Below, piece after piece: positions 34,213 to 45,871 of a stretch of 64,000 bases of DNA. A program made the position numbers and the translations under genes. Position 1 is the stretch's first letter; every line of letters begins with the position of its first letter. The DNA lies in NCBI GenBank assembly GCA_003116995.1, contig BDSL01000041.1, forward strand, positions 682,001-746,000. Direction: 5' to 3'. The notes beneath the pieces were generated by a model. That model had not been told where the DNA came from, did no database searches, and saw nothing but the letters and a program-made list of their open reading frames with translations. This stretch comes from Yamagishiella unicocca (Eukaryota > Chlorophyta > Chlorophyceae > Chlamydomonadales > Volvocaceae).

Positions 34213-35097
34213 TAGTGCCCGCGCGGGGGCGAGTCGGTGGGCCAGGGCGGGTCCGGGGACGTGATGCCGCACCGCGAAGGCGGCGGCTGCGGGCAGCTAG
34301 AGAGGTTCTTGGGGCGAGAGGAGGGTCGCGCCTTAAGCAAGCAAGTCAGCTAGGAGGAAAGGACTCGCTTGTCGGCAACGTGGTTGCTGTTTATTGCTGT
34401 GTAGGTGGCGGCGGGGGCGGGGGGAGGCGGGCTGTCGTCGGAAGCGCAGGAGTTGTGTTGGGAGCGAGAATGCGAGTGCCGAAGGGAGCGGGTGTGTTTG
34501 TGTGTTTTTGCTTGGCATGGAGAGGGCGGGGCGCTAGCTACGTGCCCAGCAGGCACTTGCGTCGACGGCTGGCGCGACGGCGGCGGTGGGTGGCCGAGGA
34601 AAGCCCGTGGACCAGGAAGCCCAGTAGAAAAGCGGCGATGGGTGGCCGGCCCAGGTGCGGCGGGGGCAGTGCGGCCACGGCCGTCTGGCCGCAGCCCTCT
34701 CCTGTTGCAGTGGCGCCTCCCTGTTAAGTAGTATCGATGTCAAGAGCTATGCACCGGATTGACAGAAGAGCGATGACGGCCTTGGGCTGGGCGAGATCCC
34801 ATTGATTTTTACACCGAGTGAGACGCGCGTTTACAAACCCCCCTCCCTGGCCTAGCGCCGCCCGCGCGCCTCGGCAGTGGGGTCCGCCGACCTATCCACC
34901 CGCCCGCTGGTGGCATACGGGGGGCTACGATACAGCGGCGAGCTTGGCCCCACCCGGGGCCGTGGGTCCGCATTTTTAGAGGACTTACACGCAGACCCCG
35001 TGTATGGGAGTGCCTTACCGATGTACCTTGCCTTGCATAGCCGATAGCACTAGCCTTATTAGAATTAGGATGACTGCGAACTAGTTAGGCCGTCCCA

Positions 35098-35275
35098 GTT
35101 GATTGGTAGGAAGGATGGCGCCTTCACCCAGACCCCCGTCGGCAGTTGATTGGTAGGAAGGATGGCGCCTTCACCCAGACCCCCCGTCGGCAGTTGATTG
35201 GTAGGAAGGATGGCGCCTTCACCCAGACCCCCCGTCGGCAGTTGATTGGTAGGAAGGATGGCGCCTGCACCAGTA
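35098..35275 (+). repeat. 47-bp intergenic tandem repeat, four units
   Basis: Each unit holds GTTGATTGGTAGGAAGGATG and CGCCTTCACCCAGACCCC; the last unit is diverged. Units are directly adjacent, with no unique spacers. Confidence 0.9.
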
Positions 35276-36212
35276 ACCCCCGGGCGCTAAGGACCTGGCG
35301 CCTGTCGCGAGCGATCGCTTCGGCAGTCGAGGCAAGGAGCCTATCTGTTGGGGCAGGCTGGGGTGTGCTGCGATGTGACAGCTGGGTGAAGGTCAGAGGC
35401 CGTAGGCAGACTGAAAGCAGGGTACGGGGGCCGAGGCTACAGGAGGAAGCATGGGCGGATGACGTATCGGCGTTGCGAGCTAGCCACAGCTGCTTTGTCG
35501 TTAGTGCCGCGTCTCGCTTTACTCGTTTTTTTACTCGAAGGAACCGCGATGGGCTGTGGATGGTCGGCGTCGGATGTGGCGGACAGGATGGAACGCTGGG
35601 GGGCAGCACGTGGCGCTGCAGCGGGTTGTTGCGGGGCCGGCAACCAGGAGGATGCATACCTGCCAGAAGTAGTTGGGCGCTGATGCTGGGGAGACTGTGG
35701 TGCCTCTGATGTGGCCTCCGCCAAATGCAGCTACCAGTGTGCGTGTGGGCTGCTATTCATTTCGGGCCTGGGACTCCCAAGCCGCGAAGCGGCTTTCCGG
35801 GCGCTGGTGCGCGCTGCGGGCGGCGGGGGCCAACCCTGTGGCCAAACGTGCCAGGCCGTCGGTAACTTGCCGTACAGTCACGTGCGAATACACACAAATG
35901 TGTGTTTCGAAACTGCAAACCGCTGGCCACCTCCCGGTCCTTTCCGAGCCCCCTACAGCATGCAGGCCGGCTCTGGATGGGGCAGCACCGCAGCGCCGCC
36001 AACACGAACATCTCGCTGCCGCAGCGCCCAACAGGGCGCCGCCGCCGATTGCTCTGACCGCCAGCCTTGCACATCGATAATGCTTGTTTGCGGGGCTACC
36101 GTAACTGGATCAGCAGCAGATTGGGCAAGCGTGCCAGCTAAGGCCTAAGTTCCGCCAACCGCTTCACCGCCCCCGCAGTTGTAGCTGCCGCAATCGCCTT
36201 GTGGTAATCCTA

Positions 36213-36217
36213 TTACA
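36213..36217 (-). terminator. possible TGTAA poly(A) signal of the OPR gene
   Basis: TTACA on the plus strand, about 360 bases past the OPR stop at 36578-36580. It is the nearest candidate I noticed. Confidence 0.4.
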
Positions 36218-36577
36218 TTATTTGCTCTCTTCCACGCCCCACATACATCGACGCACAACGCGTCCTTCCGCTGACAGAACGCTCCTCCATCTCCTCCTTT
36301 TGTGCTAATCGCCAGCTGGCGCTGTACGTCGACAAAAGGCATGCGTACACGGCATGCGGCTGCTGGCGCCGTGCGGCCGTGTGCGGGCGTTACCGTTTGG
36401 GCCCACTAGTCCGCCCAATAATAACACCGCCCCTGCGGCCCCCGTTCAACGAGAGCCGCACCTCCTCCCCCCCCCCGCGCCAGAGTACTTCCTCTCCGCC
36501 ACAGCACCACCACCCCTCCACCCGCGTCCACAATCGCGCCTCACCCCGAAACCACCACCCACCGTCATGCGCCCTCC

Positions 36578-38874
36578 CTACTCCCGCACTCCCCCTCCGC
36601 CGGCCGCCGCCGCTCCCGCCGCCGCCGCCGCATCCAGCACCTCCCCCGCCCCCGCCTCCCGCATCAGCTCCGCCAGCAGCACCTCCCGCTGCTCCGGCCC
36701 CTGTCCCGCCTCGAACCAGCACCAGTGCGGCACGCTCACCACCACCCAGCCGCGAGCCTCCAGGCAGCGGCGGCGGTAGAGCGTCATGCTCAGCGGCTGT
36801 CGCGTGTTGGCGGTGAAGTGCGCGGGACCATCGGCCTCAACTGCCACACGCAGCAGCCGCGTGCGCGGACGGTGGGGCGGCGGCAGTGATGACGATGGTG
36901 GCGCAGCGACTGCGGCGGTGGCGGCGACGACGGTGGCCTCGACGCGGGCGGCGTCAGACGAGGCAGCAGCAGCAGTGGACTCCCGCGCCGACCCCGACCT
37001 CGTCGCGGCCTTCTCCACCTCTGTCCGCCCGTCCCCCCGTCGGTCGTGCAGGGCCACCTCCATCTCCACAGCGATATCGATGGAAAACAGCCCGTCGTCG
37101 GTCAGCAGCTGGGCGCCGCCGCACGCGTGCCGTACGTGGTGGGCGAGGGGGCGGGAGGAGGTGGGAGGCAGGCGCAGGAGGTGAGTGCGGCACGAGGGGG
37201 GAGGTCAACGGGTGGGCGGTTGGGCCCTAGCAACGAGGTATGCTGGAGATATGATCGCGTGGATGCTGGGGCGCTGTGTGTATGTGTATATGTGTGTGTG
37301 TGTGTGTTTGTGTGTGTATCTCTCTCTCGAGGAAGCCGTCTTGGCATGACACAGTAACCGAGGGGCGGCGGGGGCATAACCGGGAACCTGTATCGGCGAA
37401 CCTCCCTCTTCTACTTCCCATCTCATTTCCCCGGTTTTGGGTTTGGGGTTTTTGGTTTTGGATTTGGGTTTATCCCCACCACCTCCCGAAGCCTATCCCC
37501 CCTCCTCTCCCACCAACTACATTACCCCAGTCGAGTTACCGGTTTTTTACTTGTAACCCCTCGTCGCCCTCCCCCCCCTCGCCACGGCGCACGGTTTTTT
37601 CCTTTTAACCCCGCCACGGCGCACCTCTATGTCGTGTGGTACACCCAGCCTCTTCAGCGCCCGCGACACGTCCCGCTGGAAGGCCGACACCTGCGCCCGA
37701 GTGGCGCTGTTGGAGCGCCACACCGCGGCGCCTCGGCGGAGCAGTCCCGGGGGTCCGGGGGGCAGCGCGGCAGCTGGGTGGTCCAGCTGCACATGGAGGT
37801 AAGCCTGCGGGGGGGGGAGAGGGCGCGATGAGGGAGGGGGAGGGTGCAAGTAAAGAACCGGTAACTCGACTGGGGTATGTAGTTGGTGCGTGGGGGGGGG
37901 GGCGCGATGAGGGAGGGGAGGGAGGGGGAGGGCGCGATGAGGGAGGGGAGGTAAGGAGGGAGGGGAGGGCGCGAGGAGGGAGAGAAGGGAAGGATGGAGG
38001 CGAGGGGAGGGGAGGGGAGGGGAGGGGAGGGGAGGGGAGGGGAGGGGAGGGGAGGGGAGGGGAGGGGAGGGGAGGGGAGGGGAGGGGAGGGGAGGGGAGG
38101 GGAGGGAGGGAGCGGGTTTGCGAGGGAGCTCCAAGTGTGGGGTCCCAGGAGATCGGGGAGGCCACGTGCTTAAGGACCAGGCGGCAGAGAAGCAGGAGCA
38201 GTCGGGGCGTCAGCCGGTCGGGAACGGGAACGGGAACGGGAAGCAACCCGGGTGCGGAGTTGCGTAGTAGCGGTTTTGGGCCACCACCACCACCACTGCC
38301 ACCGCCCCTCGCCACCACCACCATCGGCCCTACCACCCCCACTACCACCCCCACCACCACCGCCGCCACCACCACCGTCACCACCACCACCAACGCCACC
38401 CCTCCCCCCAGCACCCCCGCCCCCACTCACTTGGAACACCTGCGTAAGCGCCTCCGCTGGCAGCTCCTCCATCCCCCCCTGCGCCTCCACCACCGCCCCC
38501 AGCAGCTCCATCAGCTGCCCCCACAGCCTTGGGCTGCACCCCCCCACCAGGCTCAGACCCCACGCCAGGTTGCAGACGTGCTGCGCCGTCAGCGGCCACC
38601 CAGACGGAGGAGACCCCCCCACCGCCGCCCCCGCCGCCGCCTCTCTCCTCGACGTTGACACGCCGGGCTCCGCCGCGGCGGCGGCGGTCAGGGCCGCGTC
38701 CTGCGACGCTTCCTGCGACCCGCCGCCGCCGCCGCCGCCGCCGCGGCACTGGCCGCTGCGGAAGCACGCCGTCACTCGCTGCGCCGCCGCTTCCAACAGC
38801 GCCGGGTAGCGCCAGCCGAAGACGCCGGCGGCGCAGCACACATTGGCGAGGTGCTGCATGGACAGCCCGCCGCC

Positions 38875-38934
<60 letters not shown>

Positions 38935-41900
38935 CCCGGCGGGTGGCGACATGTGCGACACGGCTCGCGCCACGAGGCCGTCGAACAGGGCGCGGTGCGC
39001 GTGAGTCAGCCTGCCGTACGCCCACGCCAGGTTGGCCACGTGCTGCGGCAGCAGGCTGGGCAGGCGGTGTGCGGCGATGTGCTCGGCGACGGCGTCCATG
39101 ACCCGCGGGTCGTAGAAGGCCAGCCGCGCCGCGCCCCACACGCTGTTGCTGATCTCCTGCTCGTTGAACTCCGTCACGCGGCGCTCCAGAATGGGCAGCA
39201 GCGAGCCGCACAGCGCCGACGCCGGCTGCTCCAAGGTGCCGTACGCCCACAGCAGGTTGCCCACGTGCTGCGGCCGCAACGACCTGTGCAGTACGGCATG
39301 CGCGAAACGGTTTTTTTTAACGAGAACAACGACAGACCACGTCGATCCAATGGGTCATTCACTTTCGCAAATTTCGGTGGGTGGCGCAAACCGCGACGGC
39401 CGTACAATTTCCGATCGCATTACGTTCCCCGCCGCCGCCGCCGCCGCCGCCTCACGTGCTCATCTGCGACTCCTCGGTCGACAGCCGCCCCACCACCTCC
39501 GCCTCCACCGCCGCCAGCGTCCCCCCGCCCCCGCCGCCGTGTTGCAGGGTTGCCAGGGCCCACACGGTGTTGGCCACGTGCTGCCAGCTGTAGCCGGGCA
39601 GCTGGGACGACAGGTGGCTGCAGACCTGGCGTTAGGACGGGCGGGTGAGCGGGCGATCAGTGAGGGGGCAAACACGCGTGGGGCGGGTGTGAGAAGGAAG
39701 ACCCGTGTGTCGGGCGAGGCGAGTGGGGCGGGTGAGTGGGTGGACGGGCACACACACACACACCGGTCCAATTCCACAAACTCCTGGCGTCCATCCGGTT
39801 GGTTACACCAAACGTCTCCCTCCGAGTTTCCGCGGCAGTGTCGTACATTATGACGCCCATACACACACACTCTTAAGACACGCGTATCGAAACCCACCTG
39901 GCGCAGGTATTCCGCCCCCGGTTGAGCCCCCAGTGTGGCGAACGCCCAAATCGCGTTGGACACCGACTGGCTGGCCCAGTGGCTACTGCCGCCGCCGCCC
40001 TGCGCCATCTGCCTGGCGGCCTGGCTGGCGGCTGCCCGCAGCAGCGCGTCGTGTCGGTAGCCCAGCTTGGCAGTCGCCCAGAGCAGGTTGGACAGGTTCT
40101 GGGCGGAGTAGGACTGCGGGAGGGGGGTTACACAAAACACGGGTGAAACTGGGGGTCACATAAAACACGGGTAAAACTGGGGATTACATAAAACACAGGT
40201 AACACACGGGTAACTCGATATGGGAGGTGTAGCGGGAGGGGGGGTGAGGGGCGGGAGAGAGGGCCCGGGCGGCGGGGTGGGGGTTACAAAGAAAGAACCG
40301 GGGCGGGACGGAGGGGGTGTCGGGATGCTGCGGGATGTCCAGATGAAGGGCCCTGACACGAACTAAATGCCGTACACTGTTACTGCCCCTGACTCCGACA
40401 CCGAACCCGACACCGACACCGACCCCACCTGCAGCCCCGCCAGCGCCTGCTCGCAGCACTCCCCTAGGAGGCTGTCCGGCATAAGGCCCTCGACGTTCCC
40501 GCCGCCTCTGCCGCCTCCCCCTCCTCCCGGTGGGCCGCCCAGCCCCAGCGTGGCCGCAGCCCACACCAGGTTGGCCACGTTCTGGGGATTGAACTCGTGG
40601 ATGCGCCTCAGCGCCTGTATGCGTGTAGCCAGGCGCAGGTGCAGGCAGGGGGCAAAGGAACAAAGCGCTAATCTTAAAGCGCTAAAAGCACCGAGGTGGG
40701 GGGGTGGAGAAGGCGATTGATGAAGCGGCGAGGGGGCAACGGTGGTCTGTGGCGAAACATGGTGTTGCTAAGTGACCGGACGGGGCCCGAGAGGACAACA
40801 GTCTAGACCGCGCATGAGCCGAGCCCCGCCCCTGGCCCTGCCGCTGCCCCCACCTGCCCGCACCCTGCTGCCCACCCCCCCCGCCCCCTACACAAAACAC
40901 ACACACCCCACCACCACCACCACCACCACCACCACCACCACCACCACCACCACCACCACCACCACCACCACCACCACCACCACCACCACCACCTGCTCGA
41001 AGATGGCCGCCTGCAGCTGGTCGTTGCGGTGGTTGAGGTGCGCCAGGGCCCATAGGGTGTTGGTCAGAGCCTTAGGGGGGAGGGAGGTACCGGTAGTGGG
41101 GAGGAGGGGAGGTTGCGGAGGGGGGGACTGAAGTCTCCGGGAGGAAAATGAGTGGCGCGAGTGGGACATATAAGGGGTGCAGCAGCGCGGCAGGGAGGGA
41201 GGGAGGGAGGGAGGGACGGAGCGGTGTATGTTCGGTCAACGTGTGCAACTCGCAACGCCGCTGCACGTGCTGCGCCCACCCACCATCGCAACCGACACAA
41301 ACCACTGGTCTACCTTTTGGTCTGAAACCCACTGTAACCGTTACAACAACAAACCACTATAACCACCGCCCCTCGTGCAGGTGCCCCGTGCGCCCACCTG
41401 CGCCGCGAACTCGCCGATCTTTGGCAGCGACCCACGGGCCACCTCGTCCAGCCAGCGGCCCCCCGGGCTCCACCCCAGCTTGGCCAGCCCCAGCAGTGTG
41501 TTGGAGACGTTCTGCGGCAGCGCTTCGGGAAGCACCTCCAGCAGCCGCTCGGCCAGGTCGCGCAGCAGCGGCTCGCCGGGGTTGTAGTCTGACACGGCGG
41601 GCGTTACAGAAAACATTTCGGTTACTCGACGTGGGGGGTAGCGAGAACCGAGAAGACCCGGATACATGACATTGAGAAACGGAGGGCAGAAACTAACGCG
41701 CGACAGGGCAGCGGGTTTCGAGGAGGACCCGTGGATGCGAGGAAAACCCGTGCAGGGGGGGGGGGTAAAGAGAATCCGCGTGCAGGGGGGAGGGGCGCGG
41801 GTGCATAAGCGGCGACGGAGGAAGGGGGCCAGGGATGGTGGTGGTGGTGGTGTCGAGGGTGCTGAGTCAGTGGTTTCGGCTATCGCGTAGCTCTTCCGAG

Positions 41901-44900
41901 GGCTGTCGGTCTCAGGCGCTGGGTGACCCCACGATGCCCTGTGTTTTTACGCGCCATGGACCGGGACAGCCACAAGCACACGGACGTCGGGTTGGTCCGC
42001 AACGCCCTGCTGTCGGTTGCTTTGTTGCCGCGTTTCCATTCACTGCCCCTCCCCCCCCGTCTCCTCAACCAAGTCCTCCAGCATGTATCTCCAACCGTAT
42101 GTCCCAAACGGTGCTTCCTTCATGCACGGGTTTTCCTCGCAACCCCCGCCCCCCGCCTTCGTTTCGTATGTCGTGTAATCGTGCCTTCTCGCCACACGTC
42201 CTTCTGTTACGTGTAGTCGTGCCTTCTCGCCATATGCCTTTCTGTTACGTGTAGTCGTGCTTTCTCGCCACACGTCCTTCTGTGTCGTGTAACCGTGCTT
42301 TCTCGCCACACACACATACACACACGCCGCACCCGGGGACCCCCGGGGTCCCCACCTACCCAGTGTCCCCAGGGCCCACAGCGTGTTTCCCACGTGCTGC
42401 GGCGAGAAGCCCGACACGGTGGCGGCTGCCCGCGTGCACAGGCCAGCCAGCAGCCCCCCCCCGCCACCGCCGTCGCCGTCTCCCCGCCGCCCCCGGACCG
42501 CCCCGGGCCTGTGCCCCAGCTTGGCCAGCGCCCACAAGCAGTTGGACACATTGCGGGCGGTGAAGGAGGGCAGCTGCTTCTCTGCGCCGTACAGTACGGC
42601 GGGATGCCGGGGTGGGTCGGGGGGGGGGCGGTGGGGGTGAGGTGGCCGGCACGTGCGGTGTTGGGGGGGGTGATGAGGCGGGGGGGAGGAGGCGCCGTGC
42701 CGGGCCGGGCCGTTGCCGACGTGAGCTTTGTTCTAATTGACACCGTGCAGAGGGCTCCCTGGAGCGGTGGCTGGCCCCCATTCCCTGGCCGTCAAGGTTC
42801 CAAATCCTCTAAACGTGCCAAACCCGAAACACCCGCCCAAACCCCCCGAACCCCAAAATCCCGGACTTTGGCACTCCGCAACCCCCGCCCCCCGCCATGC
42901 ATCCTCCGCCTCACCCGCCAGCCTCTCCAGCGCCGCGAACTGCGGGTCGGTCGTCAGCTGCCGCGCCGCGCTGCCGCCCGCCGCCAGGCCGGAGGAGCCC
43001 AGTCGGTGCAGCGCCGCCGCCACATTGACAGCCTCGAACTGCCAGCCGCGCTCCCGGACCACCTGTGTGAGTTGTTGTTGTTGTTGAAACGGTTACAGTG
43101 GGTTCCAGACCAAGAGGTAGAACCATCGGGCACATCTGTGTGTTTTAAAAATGCTTTTCTGTAACCCCTATGTGTGTATGGGGGTTACAATAAAATAACC
43201 GGTAACGCGATTGGGGAAATGTAGCGGGTGCATGGGGGGAAGGAGGGGGGGAGGAAGGTTGCGAGGAACGCCCGTGAACGAAACAAAACAACTTGTTTGG
43301 GGCGGGGGGAAGAGGGGGAGGGACGGCAGGGGGAAAACGGCGGCAGGGGCGACACCTAACACCATGGGTCGGATATAATGATGCCGCGGAATGGCGACAT
43401 CGTGGTGGTGGGGGGTGGGGTGGGGTGGTGGGGGTGGTGATGGTGTGGTGCGGGGATGGTGGTGGGGTGGTGGTGGTGGTGGTAATGGCGGTGGTGGTGT
43501 GGCGGTGGGGTGGGGATGGTCGGGTGGTGGTGGTGGTGGTGGCACGGTAGGTGGCACGATGGGCGTCAAGGGCGTGCGGGCTTTCGGCGTCAGAAGCGGA
43601 AGCGCCCCCGCGAATGCACCTGAGAGTACGTGACAAGCGAATCACCTGTACGACACACACACGCCAGGCCACACTCGCCCCTTTGAACACGAGCTCACGT
43701 CCTTGGCACGCGAGCCGCCCGACCCCCCCGGGCGAACCTGCAGGATGTCCTTGCAGTTGGCGCCGGCGCTGCGGATGGCCTGGTTGATGCGAATGCTGTC
43801 GGCGCTGCACGGGGCGCTGCCGTCACCACCGTCAGCACCGCCGCCGCCGCCGCCGCCGGGCCCCGAGCCCCGGGGGACGCCGCGCGCGCGATCCATGTCC
43901 CCTTCCCCACGGCCGCCGCCGAAGCGACCCGCGGGTCGCTCATCTCGACGGGGCCCTTGCTGCTGTTCGCCCCTGTACCGATTCCCCTCGCCGGCGGCGG
44001 CAGCGGCAGCGGCAGCGGCAGCGGCAGCGCCGTCGCGCCCCGGGGGGGCCGTCGCGTGGCCGTTATCACGTGCGATGCCGTACGACGGCCGTGCGTGCTC
44101 GGCGGCGCCGCGGAGCCTGTCGCCGGCGGCGCCGCCGCCGCCATCCCGGCCGCCGCTGTCGCCGGTTATCGGCACCACCGTCGACATTCGCGCGGCCGTA
44201 CGGAGCCAGCGAGAGAACGGGCTCTGAAGCTCCCCCATCGGCAGCGTCAGCGGATGCACCAGGTACGGCAGACCATGGCCGGGGCCGCCGCCGGGGCCGC
44301 CGCCGCCGGGACCACCGCCGCCGGGACCACCGCCGCCGGGACCATCGCCGCCGGGACCACCGCCGCCGGGACCACCGCCGCCGGGACCACCGCCGCCGGG
44401 ACCACCGCCGCCGGGGCCGCCGCCGCCATAGTTGCCGTGGCGGCGCCCGTCGCGGGCGGCATCCTCAGCGGCCCCCCGGGCGTTCACACGCGGCGATCGG
44501 ACCCGCTCCCGCTCCCTGAACCGATCTCTGTCCATATAACCGCGCACATCTCGGTCCAGATCTCTGTCCTGACCCCTGGGCATACCTCTGACCAGATCGC
44601 TTTGCTCATGGCCGCCCACCAAATCCCTGCCCCAGCCCCGCTCCCGCTCCCGCTGCCGCTCCCGCTCCTGCTGCCGCAGCCCGTCTGGCAGCTCCAGCTG
44701 GCTCCGAAACCACCCCTCGCCGCCCCTGCCACCGGGGGAGTGGGAGCCCCACGTGGTGTCCTCCCTGGAGCGACCGGAGGGCAGGACGCGCGTCTGCTCC
44801 AGCTGCTCCGACCGGCCCGGGAGCCTATCGTACAGTTCTCGTACCTCCCGCGGGCACGCAGACTCCGCAACACCACCACCGCCGCCGCCTCCCACCGAAA

Positions 44901-45664
44901 CCCCTCTCGGCTCGGCCGTCGTCGGCGGCGGCCGCGGGGACGCCCGCTGCCGCCTCGATGGCTCCTCCCTCCGCGCGATGGACGACTCCTCCGGCTGTGT
45001 ACGTGTTTCACCGAGGGCCCGCACGAGGCCAGCACCACCGTCGACGCCCCGTACGGCGCGTGGATCCATGCGGTCGTACAGATCCGCAGCATCCGCATCG
45101 CCGCGCCGCCGGTCGCGCGCCTCGTCACCGGGTGGCGGCGGCCTGGTGCCAGGAGGGTCCCAGGCGCCACGGCCGCCGCTGCTGCGGCCGCCGGCGGCGG
45201 CGGCGGCGGCGGGCTGACTCCAGTCCCGCCCTGCCCCCTCCTCGACCGCATGCCGCCGACTACTGATCGGGTCGTGAGAAACAACACGTCGCGCGTCCGC
45301 CTCGGCGGCGGCGGCGCGTCCGCGCCCACGACCCACGTCATCTCCACCATCACCGGCACCACCACCACCATCGCCGCCACGGCCACCACCACCACCAGCA
45401 GCCGACATAGCTACTCCCCGCTCGAGTTGGGAGCGTCCGTCTCCCTGCCGCTCCTCCCACTGCCGCTGCTCCGCCGACCGCTGCCGCTCGAGCCCCGCCT
45501 GCCAGTGGTCCTGGTCTCGTTGCTGCTCCCGGTCACAACACCGACCGCGGTCTCCCTCGCGGTCCGTGTCGCGGTACCAGCCGCGAGGCGCCAGGAAGAC
45601 CTCGCGGACCTGCTTGAGCTGGGGCTGCGTCTGACGTCGCCCCTCTTCCTCCTGCTGCTGCTGC

Positions 45665-45708
<44 letters not shown>

Positions 45709-45832
45709 CTGCTGCTGCTGTTGCTGCTGCTGTTGCTGCTGCTGCTGTTGCTGCTGCTGTTGCTGCTGCCGCTGCCTCTGGCGGCGCCCCACCTCCTCCT
45801 CCTCCTGCTGTTGCTGCTGCTCCTGCTGTTGC

Positions 45833-45871
<39 letters not shown>

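Larger units (their letters stand above)
34213..36577. other. convergent spacer, syntaxin / OPR gene
   Basis: About 2.4 kb, tail to tail. It contains the 3' UTRs of both genes and a four-copy minisatellite (35098-35275). No coding exon can be supported; the open frames up to 201 codons lack family features. Confidence 0.5.

Noticed and set aside
35098..35275. Possible CRISPR-like array
   Set aside because: Units are contiguous with no unique spacers, and the DNA is eukaryotic nuclear; it is a minisatellite.
38170..39279. Opposite-strand frames across the poly-Gly/GCC tract near 38880
   Set aside because: The minus-strand frame carries OPR repeats and correct splice phases. The plus-strand Arg/Ala/Pro frames are shadows of the GCC repeat.
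43089..43110. R2 as a tRNA-derived SINE, because GGTTCCAGACC resembles a B box
   Set aside because: The B-box-like sequence points opposite to the microsatellite tail, so it could not promote transcription toward that 3' end; no A box was found.
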